64,000 nt of DNA from Melanocharis versteri (GCA_013397845.1 VZTG01001080.1:860536-924535); one strand, 5' to 3'; counted from the first letter of the stretch, positions 1-14,985 are shown. Notes: generated by a model from the sequence alone, not told the origin. Program-made: numbers and translations.

Positions 1-3000
1 AGAAGAGATCCTAACTTGTGTCCTAACTTGGTACTGTCTCAACTAGACAATATTACGAAATGTGGTTTTTTTGGAAAAAAATGAATTTTTTTTATAACAA
101 ATAGAATTCAGGTTCATATCTTTCTTCTGCTGATAAATTCACTAGAGAAGGAAAAAAAAATACAGTTTTCACCAGAAGGAAAAACCTGTTACTACAGAGT
201 CAGCAGATTTACTAACAACACTTTATTTGCTATAACACCTTTTCAAAATGGAGCCCAACTTCATCAGAGCAAAAATAAAATAAAAAAATAAATTCTAGAT
301 GATGCATTTAGTAGTTCTTGCCCTCTTTGGTATCTGTCTGCCCTGTTTCATCTAATAAAAAAAAAATATAGCAGTATTCATGTAAGAGTTTTCCATAGTT
401 TATACTGATTTAGAAACAGTTTTGTTCAAGTGATGCAATCCTGAACTGCTGAACAGCCTGAGAATAATCACTTTCACTGTTTCTTGAAGTGAAAAAATGA
501 CCCATCTTCTTTCATTTTTTTCATGTCCTCTTTATTCCCCTCCCTTCTGTCAAACGGTGTATCCCCAAGCATGTAAAAAAGCATCTGTTTGTCAAGAATT
601 TTAAAAGCTGTTCCTAGCAGTTCTGGCATTAACTTGTAATTCCAAAGGCTTCTCTGCCTCCCAGTCAGTGACTGAGCAAGGAGTCAAAGCAGCTGCCACT
701 CCTGGGCTGTGTCTATGTGGCCCAGAGCAGACAGGTACTGCCTTGTTCTGTCTAAACTTAAGCAGAGCCTCCAGGTAAATCCCAATTCTTCATTTTCTCC
801 TGTGAGCACAGGATTTTATGGAAAATCTGAACTGGTCCTGGACCTCTGCTTTAAATACACTGCAGATGTAGCTACTGAGACAAAAGAAAGTCAGTCACTG
901 TGACCTAAACCCAACTGCCCTGGAGGAAAATTGGGAAAAGTGCTTACTAGAAAGCTGTGCTAAAGAGTGCAAGCTTATAACCCATGCTAAACTCTGGGTA
1001 TCTCCTAATGTAGTGTAGATCAATTGTAGTGTAAAAGGAGATAAAATAATATTAGTCTATCAAAAGGTATAACCTACTAGGAAGATTTTGATGAATAAAA
1101 AATTTGATTTTCTGCCTTAATTTAGATTCAAGCTTAAAATAGGAGGACTCTCCCTCTGCTATATATTTCATGGATATGTATTCTAGGTTAGGCACATTTG
1201 CCACAACCATTTTGCCCTATAAGATCCTGTGACCAGCTCTTTGTGGCTTTAACACTATTCATGGCAAACAGAGGAAAATGACACTGTAGACTTTTGTTTT
1301 GAGGCTCTAGGAAAAAAAGCCTTAGGAAAATACAGTCATTATAATGGTGATACTAAGGATTAGTTTACTTCAACTGAAAATCTATTACACAAATAATATT
1401 CAAAGGCCCTTTGAAATATGGCCTTCTTTTCCTTCCCTATTCCTACCGTGTTTCCAATATTAGGCTTTCTGTTATCTTTTTACACCATGCTTAAAACTTT
1501 ATCAACCTACTGTGTAAGCTAAAAAGATAACCAGATGTGCCTGCATAAAAAGAATGAATAGAATTATATGAAAAAAAAATTCTGTATAAAACATTTAAAA
1601 TGCAGACCTTTTTATTATTTCAAGCTAGTTTGAATCAAAAGAAGTCCTAAACCCATCTTTTCATTTATGTAGTGTGCATGTAGATATGATAGATATGAAC
1701 TTATTAAATGAGGTGTAAATTGCCTCTTCCCTGTGCTCTCTGTTATCTCCAAACTTTTGTGTAATGATATTAAGCCTAGGCCCCCAAAACTGAAATAAGA
1801 GAGGTATATATTTAGGCACACATACTGACATACAAATTGAGAACCTAAAGATACCTATGCTGTAGGACTCTTCACTGCTTCACCTCGCTTTAGACAGTAC
1901 CAATATATTTGTCTTTAGTATTTGTAGACTGACTAGTGCTGCGTGTCACTCAGGGTGAGGTAGAAGATACTTCCAGGTTTACCAGTCTCAGCTTTACACC
2001 TCCCAGGAACTCCACACCACTGGCTCTTCCTCTAAACTTCTGAGTAGCTTCAGCCTGTAATATGCCATACAACCAAAACAAAGCAAATGGATTCTCTGCA
2101 AGTACATTTCATTCATCCATCTAAATATAGGCATACATTGTCTCAGGCTGGGCAAAATCCAGCTTGTGATCAGCAGTTGATCTCTATTTACCCTCTCAAT
2201 AAAGCTAAAATAGGAGGTTTATCCCAATGGAAAAGGTAATTACTCGGAGCTCCCATGGACTGGGGAGCTACAGCAGTGCTGCCTAAAAGAAAGCTGTGCA
2301 GATACGTAACTGTTGTGCAGAAAACCAAACAGTAAAATTTCACTAAAATTATTTAAATTACTGAAATCAAGAATCTGAAAGTTAGTTATCTTGTTTATGT
2401 TTGATTCCTCTCCATTAAAATGTTGTCTGCAGGACAAGTAGGGGCTATCCCTAAAATGTGAGCTATGTAGTTAGGTGTACTTCAGTATTTACGGTTTCAC
2501 TCAGCTTGCTCCAGACTTGGGGCAGGGGGTTATTAAGGGACAGGAATTATTAATGTGATTTGGGGTTGTATGAGCTCAAGCCAGTGTGACAGGTGAGGAA
2601 TGGTATAGCAAGTTATTTATCTGACATGGTCAAAGTTAAAGCTGGTCTTGTGTCCCTTGGTCATTTTGGTTCAACTTTATATTGATATAAATCAGAAGAA
2701 ACTTTGCTAGTGCCAAAAAACCTGTGCTAGCATAAAGTGCACTGAGATCAGACCTGGACCTTGTGGGACTGGGGTGGTGTCAAGTGCTTTTGACAGTTTA
2801 TTTAATATGTTGCCCAAATCGTCTGAGATATATATTGGCAATTGAACTAGTTGAATCTAGATGTGGGAAGGAAACTTCACAGATTTCAGCTTTGTTTGCG
2901 TGGGTTGAAAGTGATTCTCCAGGGTGCATCCACTTCTTCTAACTGCTCAGCTGTAAGTCTGAATGAAGGCTGGAGAAACAAAAAGCTGCCTATGTAGACT

Positions 3001-4340
3001 AAACCACTTGGCTCCATGCCCTCCTCAGTGTTTACCCAGGCTACAGTCTGTTTTAGCAAAAGAAATCAAAGAATAAATATGCTCTAAGGTCTAAAGATTC
3101 TCTCAACTATGTAAAATCCAAAATAGGGGCTGGGAAGGGCAGCTGCTCATTTGCATTCCTGGCATCCACCGCTAACGACTGGAAGAAACTGTAAGAAATG
3201 CTGGTTTTGAGATGCATTAATGTTTAAAGGAAAACCACAGCTAACAGAGCATTTTTTTTCTTCATTTTTGCACTTTCTGTGCTCTTTACACATATTTGAG
3301 ATGCCTTCATACCCGACATTCCTTATACAGCATGTGTGTTTGTTTTTGTTACTATGCTGATCTCTCCAGGCACTTTTTTCAAGGTTGAGCTCTGCAAGGC
3401 TGGATCTTCCTTTGGCCCACGGTTTTCCTTTCTCAGACACACTTGACTTGCCCTAGTGATTTAATTTGGGTGTTGCTTTCTCAATTTATTTCCCAGTTTA
3501 TGATTACTATTCCTCTTTCCCTCCTTTCTCCAAACTGGAAAAAAAAAAAAGATGTAAAAAATATACCTGCGGTATTTTATACCACAGCAATTTTTTCTTT
3601 TCAGATTTGCAATGCTTCTGAACACATCTGGGCTGTAAACACCAGCACTTGGAGACCATTTATGTTGACTAGAGGAAGTCTGGTCAGGGGAACTGAGTAC
3701 AGAACTAGAAGTATGAGTTGCTAAACTTTCCCCATCTCTGCCTGTAATGATTTCTGGGCATATTTTGTCCTAACAGAACTTTTTAATGTTTATAGTATCT
3801 TGCTGATGTTTATCATATCTTCCAGCATTCAGATGGGTAGAAGACAATGGTGCACAGCTCATTGCTTGGACTGGCCCCCAGTTGGATCAACTGAAAGAAA
3901 TGGAAAGATGAACAGCCTTTTGTCTGTGCTGGCCAAAGAGAGCCCATGCCACACTTACCCCAGTGGTGTTTCTCTAACAGCTGGTCCACATCACAAAGCA
4001 CAAATATCTCTGTATGCCTCAGTAGGCCAAAAAGGTGGAAATTCCCATTCTCTTCTACTTTAGCAGAAACTGAGAGCCTCTGCTCTTGTATTAGGAAAAT
4101 ATTACTCCTGTTTTCCATGCTGAGGTGCTGTTGAGATCTAATGGAAATTTCAGAGTAAAACTGAGCTTTTGTTTTCCCTGACATTTGTGCACTTGTTGTC
4201 AGCACCTAGATCTGTACAGACAGGTAGTTTGAGTTACCACCTGAAGCAGCTCTGCTTATGTATCACTTTCCTGTATTGTTTTTGTGATGGCATTTCTTTG
4301 GCCCTATTTCTTCCAGCAAGCCTCTTTCTCCAGTAGGAAG

Positions 4341-4425
4341 GCCAAGATTATGAAATCCCAGCTCACTTGAAGTTAATGGCAAAACAATCATGGACTTTAA
4401 CAGGGCCATAATTTCATCACCTAGC
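4341..4425. repeat. ancient sauropsid interspersed repeat remnant
   Basis: 'cacttgaagttaatggcaaa', 'atggactttaacagggcca' and 'taatttcatcacc' match a recurrent motif that I recall from bird, turtle and crocodile DNA (gaagtcaatggcaaaactcc, attgacttcaatgg, gggcca, ggatttcacc). The family name is not certain, and the match is from memory. Confidence 0.4.
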
Positions 4426-4614
4426 ACCATAAAGCAGCCTTTGGTGCAACTGATTTCCTGAATTGCATTTGCTGAATATATGGTTTGTCCTAGGGTTTCT
4501 CAGTGTTTTTTTGTTCAGAAAGTACCCACGGTGGCTTCTGGCTTCTTTTTTCTTTCCTCTGTAACAACACATTTTATTGTTGTAATTTAACAAATTAGTT
4601 TAAGAGTTTACCTT

Positions 4615-4676
4615 AATAAAGGATGGGATAATAATTTGTCTAAGCTCACAGTGGCACAAAATCACCACTATTAAGG
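4615..4676 (-). mobile_element. possible MIR-like SINE remnant, minus strand
   Basis: 'gggataataatttgtctaag' and 'ctcacagtggcac' resemble the reverse complement of the MIR core (gtaacttgcccaaggtcaca). Only about 60 bases can be matched, and the match is weak. Confidence 0.25.
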
Positions 4677-5280
4677 TTCCATAGGATTCTCTATGCATTA
4701 GCAGATGTAATTTCACAATCATAAATCTCCTCATGCCCCAAAAGCAGGGCACAGAACCGTCTTTTTCAGTAGAAATAGATCTTAGACTCGAGCAGTTGAG
4801 TCAAAACAAAGCTAAAAATCATTACCAACTTCTCATCAGGACCAATCCTGAACCCAAGCCTTTATTTTGAAGCTTCATTGAACTGGAATTGAATCAGAGC
4901 AAGCTCAGTCTCAGCTGGCCCCAAATCAGAACTCAGAATCTTTTGCTGGTATGACTTCCTCCATGAAAATGAGATAGATGTCTCACCTCAAGTTATTTTG
5001 TCAGCGGCAGCTCAAGCTGGAGATGCTGTGGTTAGTGGGAAGGCAGGAAGCTGATCTATGGTTAGAGGGAGGATAGAGAAAATGAAAAGTTCTTTAGAGT
5101 AACAATGGACGGGACCATTTTTGCAGTTAGCAAGTGGGAAGGATAGCACAGGCCGACAAACACTTGAGGCAAAACTGGCTTGGCAGTGGTGTGAGATGCA
5201 TGTACGAGGTGACTGAGACTAAGCTGCGCCTAAATGAATTTTCAAACTACTGCTGTGACCCTCCAGATCCTGCCCCTTAG

Positions 5281-5302
5281 CTGAGAACTGAGAACTGAGA
5301 AC
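5281..5302. repeat. short tandem repeat, 7-base unit CTGAGAA, three copies
   Basis: Three perfect adjacent copies of CTGAGAA are followed by a C. This is a minor minisatellite-like tract. Confidence 0.9.
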
Positions 5303-6916
5303 ATGTCATCCAATAATACTGGCTTTTTTAGCAGTCTCACAAGGCAATGTATTTAGCATTTATTGGATAATTACATATCACAACACACGACATTACATAT
5401 TGCCATATGTGATACTGCATATTACGTAGGATGCTTTATCCTGTGTAATGTATAATTCATCTAAGTATCCAGAGTGCGTGATTAAGCACATACAGTTTCC
5501 GTGTGAAATATAAACTCATCTAATACAAATCAGTAGTAAAATCAGTATGGCATAGTCAGTGGAAAATAGGTTTGACAAACAAGGTCAATAAAATTTTTAC
5601 CTGTAAATCACCCAGAGGAAAACAAATAATGTTGTTTAACTCAGTACATTCAAAGAAAGAATCAGAAAATGAAAGGAGTAACCTGAAAATCAATTAGCAT
5701 CTTGGCTGAAAGCACTATTAGAGTAAACACAGGGGTTTTTTTCTGAATCATAAAAGCACATGAAGGAGAAACGTCTCACCTGATATCCACAAAGCTGTCT
5801 AGATGTGAAATGCAATATTGCTGCTAGTAAATGCATATACCCCTTAATCAAACTACTGCATGTGGAAACCCACAATTTTATAAGAAAACATCAAATAAAA
5901 TTACAGTGCAGTTTATCAACAGACGTTCTCTGTGTATCTCTGATTATATTTATTGTGGGCTTATTCTGCTGAGCTGAATCCCACTAATGGTATTCAGGGA
6001 AATATCTATTTGCTTGATTTGTGATAGGAGTTATTTTTATTCACGTTTCAGCTTCCCAATTGCAGATGAAGCTGTATTCAATGAAACCTATTAAAATCAC
6101 AGAAAGAGACCTCTTCCCTGCCTGATGGCACATTCTGGCTCTGTCTCAGCCACAGGGTGATGTACAGCACAGGCATGTACAGACAGGGTGGTGTGTGCTG
6201 ATGGATTCGGTGGCGTACGTGCATTAGAGACAAGGTTTTATACACTTGTGCTTTCAACTGCAGAGCAGCTTTCTAGAAAGCAGGCTGGAAGCAAACTGTG
6301 CTCTAAGCCAAGCTGCACAAGGTTTCATGCAAATAGGTTAGCAGGTTGTGCCAGATCTAAAGTTGCAGGCTGGTTTATCCATCTTGTTGGTAGGCTCTTA
6401 GGAGAGGACATATGTTTATTAGACCCCTGTCTGAGCTACAGACAGTAGTCTCTGGAAGATATGATGCCATTATTCTTAAAAGAACCAAATAAAATGAAGC
6501 TAACTGAACTGCAGTTTATTTGGTTTCTCCTGGTCTCACTTCAAAATGTGTAAAACAAGGTAAAAAAAAAGAGGCAGTTGCAGAGAACTCATGGCCCACC
6601 CTCAGCTCTGGCAACCACCCAAGCCTGTTCATGGGACTAATGGGTAGAAATTGTGTTTCCTGATACCTTAACGAAGAGCTCCTGTGGCTAAGGTGGCATT
6701 GCATGGAGGGTTGGTGTGGCCCTTCAAGCCACCCCTGCACTTGCACTTCTTAAAGCCTCGCCTTGGCCGCAGCCCACCCTTGGCCTGGGGGCACGTGGCT
6801 GCCCTGAGCAGAGGTGGCACATCCAGCTCTTGAAACAGCCCTGGTTCAGGCTGCTAAAGTGCGAGATGTTTATAGTCTGGGGGAGATTTATGATGATATG
6901 TTGGTAATTTATGAGG

Positions 6917-6971
6917 TTTTTTCCTTTCTTTTTCTCTCCCTCTCTCCCCCTCTCCCACCCTCCCACCTTCC
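6917..6971. repeat. polypyrimidine tract (T/C-rich)
   Basis: About 55 bases on the plus strand are almost entirely C and T (two A's), grading from T-rich to C-rich. This is low-complexity DNA; a mirror-like homopurine/homopyrimidine tract can adopt unusual structure. Confidence 0.9.
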
Positions 6972-9900
6972 GTCACTGGCTACATTTTAAATCATTGATG
7001 TGATTCTCAGTCATTCTTGTGCCAGGATATAAATCACTCACCTACCAACAGCTATTCACGTGTCTGCAGCAAAGTGCTTTCTGTGTGGTAATTTGAAAGG
7101 CAATGAGGGAAAACTGGTACAGATCAATAATGTGGGATTTTTGGGGTGTTTAGCACAGAAAATGGAATGAAGGATACTCTTTGAGGATAAAACATCTGTT
7201 ACAGCACATTACAAAGAGAAGAACCGGGATGTAATGGTGAGTCTGGCACGTGGCATTGTTATTGTCCTAACTAAATAAAGAATATGTGTTTACAAGGAAT
7301 ACATTAATGCTTGATGAGGCATGGATAGCACCATAAAATATCAGTTGCTTCGTATATATATGTGGTGAACAGTGACTTTTCTACGTTTTTTAGGAAAGTC
7401 TGTCTTGCATTAAAAGCCTCATGATGAGGAATTTTATAGCCACAAACACCAATGACATTGAAGAAGACACAGATAGAGGCTGCAGAGCCTATAAGGAAAT
7501 ATGTTGTCTGAAAAAATGTTCTTTGTGCTGTACTGTGCTGTGCTTTGGGCTTCTTATTTTCCCCCTGTGGGGCTGAGGTGGGCAGACATAAGCTTGGCCT
7601 TCCCAGGAGAATCAAGCAGAGCAGCAGCGCTCTCTCCCACGCTGCAGGAGTGACCCTTTCTGTCTCTGAACCCTGCGGTTCGTCCCCTGGCAACCCAAGC
7701 GTGATGCCCCTGCTGCCACCACCACTGCCCTGGTTAAAACCAACTCAAATCTTCCCAGTTCCCTTCCACAAGAGGCAGCCCATGAGATGCCTCCTTGGAG
7801 TGCTACAGGAAAAGGTATTGTGGTTTATGGGATACTTTTAGAAGAAATAACCCACATCCAGAACACCTATGTTAAGGTTATTTCCACTTGTAGAGTGTAA
7901 TATTTTCTAGTCTTTAAAAAGAGCTAAGGGGAGAGCTTTCTTACTTGAGACATTTCTTAAACAGTCATAGGGGAATATCAGATTACATCTCTACCTGACC
8001 TGCAAAGAGAAGCCCTTTATGAAACTACTTTGATTTTTTCTGGGTTTTGGAGGTGCAGGACTGTGGAGGTGATAACAGTAGAAGATGGATTTTGAAAACA
8101 ATAATTTTGGCAGCTTTATGCTGTGCAACCTCTCAGCTTTTTGCTTCCACAACATTCTAGCAGTGGAGTGCCCTGCATTTGCCTTGTTTTTTTTAGGGTG
8201 GAAGTAAAGTTTAATATCATAACCCTTTTCTTACTCTAAGAAATGGGTCCCCTAAGCTGGCATGGCATGTAGTTTCTAGAATACTGTTGAATAAGGGATA
8301 CAAAATATTTCACTTGACACTTCATATTGCCCCTGATTGCCAGCTTGAAAATTGCAACAGCAGTGACAAAAGCTGAAAGACCCGTTCTGCTGGCCTGATT
8401 CATAGGAAAACAATATATTTTTGTTCAAGCTGTCACAGCAAAATCCCCTTGAAATGTTACTCAACATGACTGGATTGCAGAGTCAGGTCCTCTTTGAATA
8501 AAAGTCTTTAACTTTCAGAAGAACTCAAGGAGTATGGTTTCATCATTTTAGCAAAAAAAAAAGATGCCAACAGAGAAAAGATTAATTTTCCTGTCTCTTG
8601 TTGAATCCTTGAAGACTTTTATATGATTCAGTATGTTTTATGAGCTGCGTTTCCAGGGATGCTGGCAGAAAACAGGGTAATCACTCTTTCACCATCATGT
8701 CAGCCTTATTTTAACTGTCCTCCACTGACTTTTGGGAAAATGAGGAGCAATTGGAGTCATCAACCAACTCAGTTTGTGTATACCTCTGTCTGGTACCTGA
8801 CCTCACCAGTCCACCTGCTTTATTGACTTTACAGCACACATGGGCCCCATCAAATTATTCTGGGAGGGAAGAGCAGGGCGAAGCATGGAATAACTTTGTC
8901 CTTTGAGTGGAGGAGGCGGGAGCTCCTGGCAGCTCAGCCAGCAGAACTAGCCATTTTCAAATCAGCAACTTGCTGTGTTTTCTGCTGGTGGCTGTCTGGA
9001 TTGTAAGCTGGCAGTAAAACCCTGCCCTTCCCCTCCCACCTCTCCCGTACCTGCTTCATTTTATATGTTTTTATAGGATGGTGAGATAAAATATATGATA
9101 ATTTTTTAGGTTGTCCAAGTCAGTATCTGCTGTTCAGCTCATCCCAAAATAATTCTGTATATGTATCCTCTGTGCATATATGCATCCTGTGTTCTCTGAA
9201 AGGGATGCAGGTGCACAACTATAAATCTCCAGTACCCTCCTAAATGCCTTATGCAGTCAAGCTGTCTGCAGGTGAGTTGACAGAAAGGAGCTTAAAAGCT
9301 CACTTTTCCTTTTCCAATCCCTTCCAGAGTAGTTCCCGGGTTATCCTTCCCTCTGTGTTCAGACACTTTACATCAAAATAATTTTATCATCGATCAACCA
9401 AATATACATTCTGAGTCTTAAATGCTGCTGTTTGGGTCAGCCTAGAAATCTCTCCTCCCGTCTCTAATCACAACCTGTGACAGATGCTGGGAGAAAGGGT
9501 GACAGGATAAGGATATGAAGAGTGACCTTGAATTTGCTATGCTCTTCAGCTCACAGAAATCAGCTGCTTTGGGGCTTTGGAGATGAGAGTTGCATGCAGA
9601 TGATTATACAGAGGTGCCACCTATCTGATGTACACTCAGTCAATCACTTTCTAAACCCTTTTTCCTGTGGTGTCTCTTACCACAAGCTGTCAGTGAATGC
9701 CAGGATGCCACTCTATGCTGTATAAGAAAGCATTTCCTTCTGCTTGCTTTTAAAATTGCTCTGGATAAATTCACTGGGAACTCTCTAGTTCTTATTTTGT
9801 GAGAAATAATAAGTCTCATGGCTTATTTAATCTGTTCCATAGTACTTAGGATTTTGCAAACCTCTGTCATATGCTTCACATAGTCTACTGGGATGAGCTT

Positions 9901-12900
9901 TTATATGGTAACTTCTTCATTCTCTGATGATCCATATTGCCCCTCTCCCCACCTTTCATAGCTCCGTTAGACTGCTTTGGAAATGGGATGACAAGAGTGA
10001 TCACCCTATAAAATTGCATAGTGACATAATGATGGTTTTTATTCTCTTCTCCTTCTGACTACTGCGGAATGTTGCAATGCAAACTATGAATCTGAGCAGA
10101 CTTGCCTGGTACCAGGTATCCAGCCAAACAGGCTTCAGCGACTTTAGTTTTCTAGTAACTATTTAAATGATCCTACCTATTCCATACAGAATAGAACCTG
10201 ATTTTTTTTTAGGTTCTTCAGCTTATACCTGAAATATAGCACTGAGAAAAGAAAGAAATAAAAACATTTAGGTATGTTCTAATTGTGATTCTTACTTTTC
10301 TGATGTGCTCGAATTTGCAGCCTGAATGAGTTTCACTGTGTTGAATTTAATATCTTCGACTGTTCCAGAACTCAATATGACTCATTCCAGACCTCAGAAA
10401 AGTGTAATTATATGGAATAAAGCCCACATTTGGAGGGGGAGATGGAAAACTTGTTCTTAAACCATTTGTTGAAAGCTGAGTAGAGTTTGAAACATTAAGA
10501 GGTTCTCCCAAGGAAGATGGATTAGTGACCAGAATTCAAGAAAAGCAGTCAGATGTGAATAATAAGTTGCATTTGTTCAAGGCTCTGTGGTTTTTCACAT
10601 GGGCACTTACACGGTACAATATAAAATTATATATATGAGGTATAGTTTCCAGACATTTTTTCCCTTACTTTTTGTATCTGTCTTACAGGCAGGATGAATG
10701 TGACGTGTTTTGTCCTCCTGAGCACATCCACATAGCACAGCACAGCTCCACGTGTCACGGGCAATTTGTAGCCTAGTATTTACAGCCAATATGCAAAATA
10801 TTAACGTGACAGCCATCGACCCTGACGGGGCCTGTGAGCGCGAGAGCTGAGCCAGCAACCACACCACCAGTGACATCACACCCTGCTCTGCCTGTCAGCC
10901 TGGCACAACAAGGTTTTGCTTTTACATTGTTCATTGTCAGGAGCAAAGCCACACCACACTGCTGCCTGCAGGCTGGCGCGGGGACCAGGAGCCAGGGACC
11001 ATAATCTTTGTGCCTGTGAATAATAAGGTGTGTGCCTGTGCACTGACAAAGGTCACATTCACGAAATATGTTTTTACTTCCTTTTCCATGCCATCAAGGA
11101 TTAAGGAGAAGTCTTGCTGACTGTATGTGATCCAGCTGTTTCAGGTGGCTGGATTCTGGGCTCTTGCTGCTTAGAAACGGTGTTAGGCAGCAGGTCTGCA
11201 CCTGGGATGTCTACTTTTGAGATCCAGAGATAAGACACCATCCCAAGTCTAGAGAGTTTGAAAATATACAGGATTTGGAAATTGGATGCAATGTAACAGC
11301 AATTCAGACAAATTTTAAAAAATCTTTCCGATTTTTTTCTTCTGTGGGAATTATTGTCACTTCCAATAAACAATTGTGATTGCTTATTTTAACATTTTAT
11401 TTTTTTTATTTTAAATTAGTTTCATGGAAAAGTATGCTTCCCCATGGAAAACATAGTAATTTATTTTAAAGAGCCCTCTGTGCTTGAAATTCTAGAAGAT
11501 TTTGGTTAAGAGAAAGGTATTTTTAAAAGGGTTTTTCAAAGAAAGTTGAAAACAATCCAACAACTGGTCCAATTTTCTGACCAGTACTAATCCATGCATT
11601 TGGAGGTCACTGGTGGGCCCTTTGAGAACACCCCACATATTTCTCCTGTTTGCTTCTATGTAGGATTAGGACCTTTTTGTTTGACCCTACGTGAACCCTT
11701 TCCTTGTAGTAGCTGCCGTTTCTTTATGTATCTTTGAAGCAAATTAAAGCAAGCAAAGACCATTTGTAATGAAAATGTGCTTGCAAATATAAAATGGCTA
11801 GAAAAAGTAACAACTGAATAGATTTTGTACACATTGGATCAACATAGTAAAAATACACCATCACTTTTTGTAAGACTTTGATATTTCACATAAAGTATCC
11901 TAATATTTTGGCTGTTCTGTTTCTCTCTGTTTCCTTTACCTCTAGACAGGACTAAAGTGTGTCAGATAAAAAGTTGTAAAGATGACAATAATGGATGAAG
12001 TATTGATAAAGAAAGAAAATTAGTTCTGCTTTTCCAGTTTCTTTACTGAATGTTTATGTCTCCCTTCCCAAATACCATGAAATGTTAATAATGCCAAAAG
12101 TCTTGCTGTGATAACTTGATTTGACATCTCTCTATATTTTGGCTCTGGCTGTGATCTGAAGCTCTGAACTCGTAGATTAGTAAAATCCAGAGGTGGAGTG
12201 CATGTGGAGATAACATCTGTTTGCCACCAATGTGTCTTTTAAAGGATAATCCCTTTTATGCATGGAGCTGAGTGGGGCTGTATTCCACATCGCTTGCTGT
12301 GATTGCTGATATTATTGACATACCTCAAGCTAACTTTAAATGTCTCATTTGGGTTGGGCTACCAGCAAAGCACAAGAAATTTGGTGTTCAGCACAGGCTG
12401 AACCACCAGAATGTTTTTCTCAGTGGCTGGGTGCATTTTGCTACCAGACAGAGCCAGTTTAAAAGAAGGTTGCACGTTTAAAATAATGACTGCATGTATT
12501 TCGGTTATGTTTTGGACCACTGCAATTGAGGCTCCTAGCACAAAAGTCAGCTAAAAAACACTGTAAATAGAAAAAATCTTTATATATGCTCTTATAGAGA
12601 TACTATTTGTAAACTGTTTTCCAGCTGGGGAATCCCCAGTGTGTTTTGTTGCATGGGTTTATTCCTCCCCAATACAGGTTTGCATTTGACTTTCATAAGG
12701 CTCCTGCCTGGCTGCTTTTCCAGCTACCTCAGATTCCTCTGAGACGAAGCCCTGCCTCCCAGTATACTGACCACTTACCCAAGTAACCAACTATGATGTT
12801 ACCTGCGAGCTCCTAATTTCTCCTATGGGTTAATATAATTTTTTAATATTTTTAAAACTTTTTTTTGAGGTGTGGGGGGGTTCAAATACTTTGGACACAT

Positions 12901-14924
12901 TTGCACAATTAAATTACGTATGGCCTTAGTTGTTCTAAGGTGGGGTGGCCACCTGACACAGAAAAGGGTCCTAAAAAGGGTAATAAAGAAATAATATCCA
13001 TCCCACTGCAGGTGACATAGGACATCCTCACTTTTGCCAAGATGATGCCTGGCTTTACAGTCTTATTCTCTTCTTTGCTGCTTTTGCTTTAGTTTATGAT
13101 CTGTCTCATATTTTCCAGTACAGATGCCTGGGACATCTTTGTAGCGACAGCCAAAGCAAGCCAATTTCTTTCCAGAAGAACTGGCCCTGTACTTTTCTTG
13201 GAACCTGGCATCAATTTGATGGAAACACTTTAGGAAATAATAATCAAAGTAGATCTTCAGTCAGATAGAAGGAAACAGTAACTCTTGATTGGTGGAGACA
13301 GAAAGAGGAAATAACCTGGCTGTGGAGTTGGGGCTAGTACTTCTTGCACAGAGAAAACTGTAGAAGTAGTCCTTGTCTACAGCCTCATTAGTCCTGTATT
13401 TGCTTTACAGCTCAGAGTCAAACAAGAAGCCTCCCTCTGGTTCCTTCACTCCTCCAGTGCCTACTGTCCTGCTTCCACGTAGCAAAAGTGACCTTCTCTG
13501 TCCTCATGTGTTGCGCTTCCAACTCTTTTGGCTCTTTGTCCACAGCAAGCACTAAATGAAATTAAAATAAAACAGAAGCATAAGCTAAACTGCACCCTGT
13601 AGCATTACAACCATGTGTCCTATAACCACAATAAAATACTACTGTGATAAATCTTTAAGTAGGGGTCAGTAAAGCGATAATACCGTACAATGGAAACCGA
13701 TCATTTAATGTAATGACTGATTTATTACACCATTAACTTGTCCTTAGCTTTGCCTTAGGACAGTTTACTGAGTGCTTGTTAACTATTGAAATAAACTGTT
13801 TCTTGGTGGAAATACTTAAAGAAGAGCCTATAAGTTATTGACCAGTGTAAGATTTGTCCTTCAGTCTACCAGAAAATTAAAACCTGTAGTGCAAAACAAA
13901 ACACATATAATTTGGCTATTTTCAGTCATTATGGTATCAAAGACAACATGCAAATATGTGAAAGTAAATACAATGAGTAAATAATAGCCTATAGCAACTG
14001 ATGTATAAAAATTTCTCCTTTGGGAGAGAATTTTTGTTTACCTGCAGTAATTAGGAAGTCAGTATGACTGGCAAAAACCTGGCAGACAATGCTTTTGGCC
14101 TGTAGAGACCCGTGATGGGACTCCTGCTTCTGATTGTGTGACTGGAGGGATGTTGCAGGAGGATAGAGGACGTCTATGTCAAAAGTGAGAACTTGAAATC
14201 TTGTGAAAGGAGGTAATGATTGTGGTAGCAGGGGGCAGAGACCTTGTAGCTGCCATCCAAGGGTCCTGTACTTTCTTCTGTGTGGTCAGGAGGAGTCAGT
14301 CCCTGACTTTTGCCCGCTCCAGCTGGAGAGCATCCCTTCACTCATACCTAGCCTGTCTTTGTCACTGATAATGGAGTGCTTCAGAATGTTCTTTGTCTGA
14401 AGAGGTGTGGGCTAGCCATAGTCCGGGCTGGATCTAGACCTCAGGGTAGATTATTCCGTGTTGAGATGTGCTTATCAGGACAACTATTTGCTCCAGAGTG
14501 GAATGGTTTACTAAGATCTGTCCAACAGAGATAGGAGCTTAGTGTGAAACAGTGGAGTGTCTGTAAGGATACAGCTTTAAGAACATCAGATGTGTTTGTG
14601 ACAGTTTCCTGACACAGAGGCCAGCTGGCTTGGGATGGCCTTTGACCATACAATTAAACCTTCTAGCTTCCAAGCCAGGTGTCAGCATTTAAACTGAGCA
14701 TGGTTCCTGACTTGTGCTCAGGAGAGAACTATTCCAGGAGAGTGCTATTCTGTGCTGGAACCATGCCAGGATCTGCTCCAACAGTACTGGGAGATGATGA
14801 ATTCTATTGCCCTGAACCATTTCCTGACAAACTAATTTATTTTATGCATGGAGTTTTAGAGTTTTAGAGGGCTGAGGCAAATATCTGGGATCTGTATAAC
14901 CATTATGATATTTTTGTTTCATGC

Positions 14925-14985
14925 TAGTGTAGCTCCACTGACTTCAACGAGGTTACTTTAGATTCATTCTGGTGTGATCAAGATA
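14925..14985. repeat. ancient sauropsid interspersed repeat remnant
   Basis: 'gctccactgacttcaacgag', 'gttactttagattcattctg' and 'gtgtgatcaagat' follow the order of the same recurrent family (ctccattgacttcaatggag, ttactcctgatttacactgg). It is short and decayed. Confidence 0.35.

Larger units (their letters stand above)
1..5280. other. non-coding AT-rich DNA
   Basis: No supported gene. ORFs here are under 131 codons, overlap on both strands (3,813-4,205 minus against 3,800-4,063 plus) and lack splice or family support. Two decayed ancient-repeat remnants near 4.34 and 4.62 kb are listed separately. Confidence 0.7.

Noticed and set aside
9206..9274. Open 69-base block ending at a strong donor (CTGCAG followed by gtgagt)
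   Set aside because: The only available acceptor (ctctgaaag) is poor, and the peptide is unconvincing.
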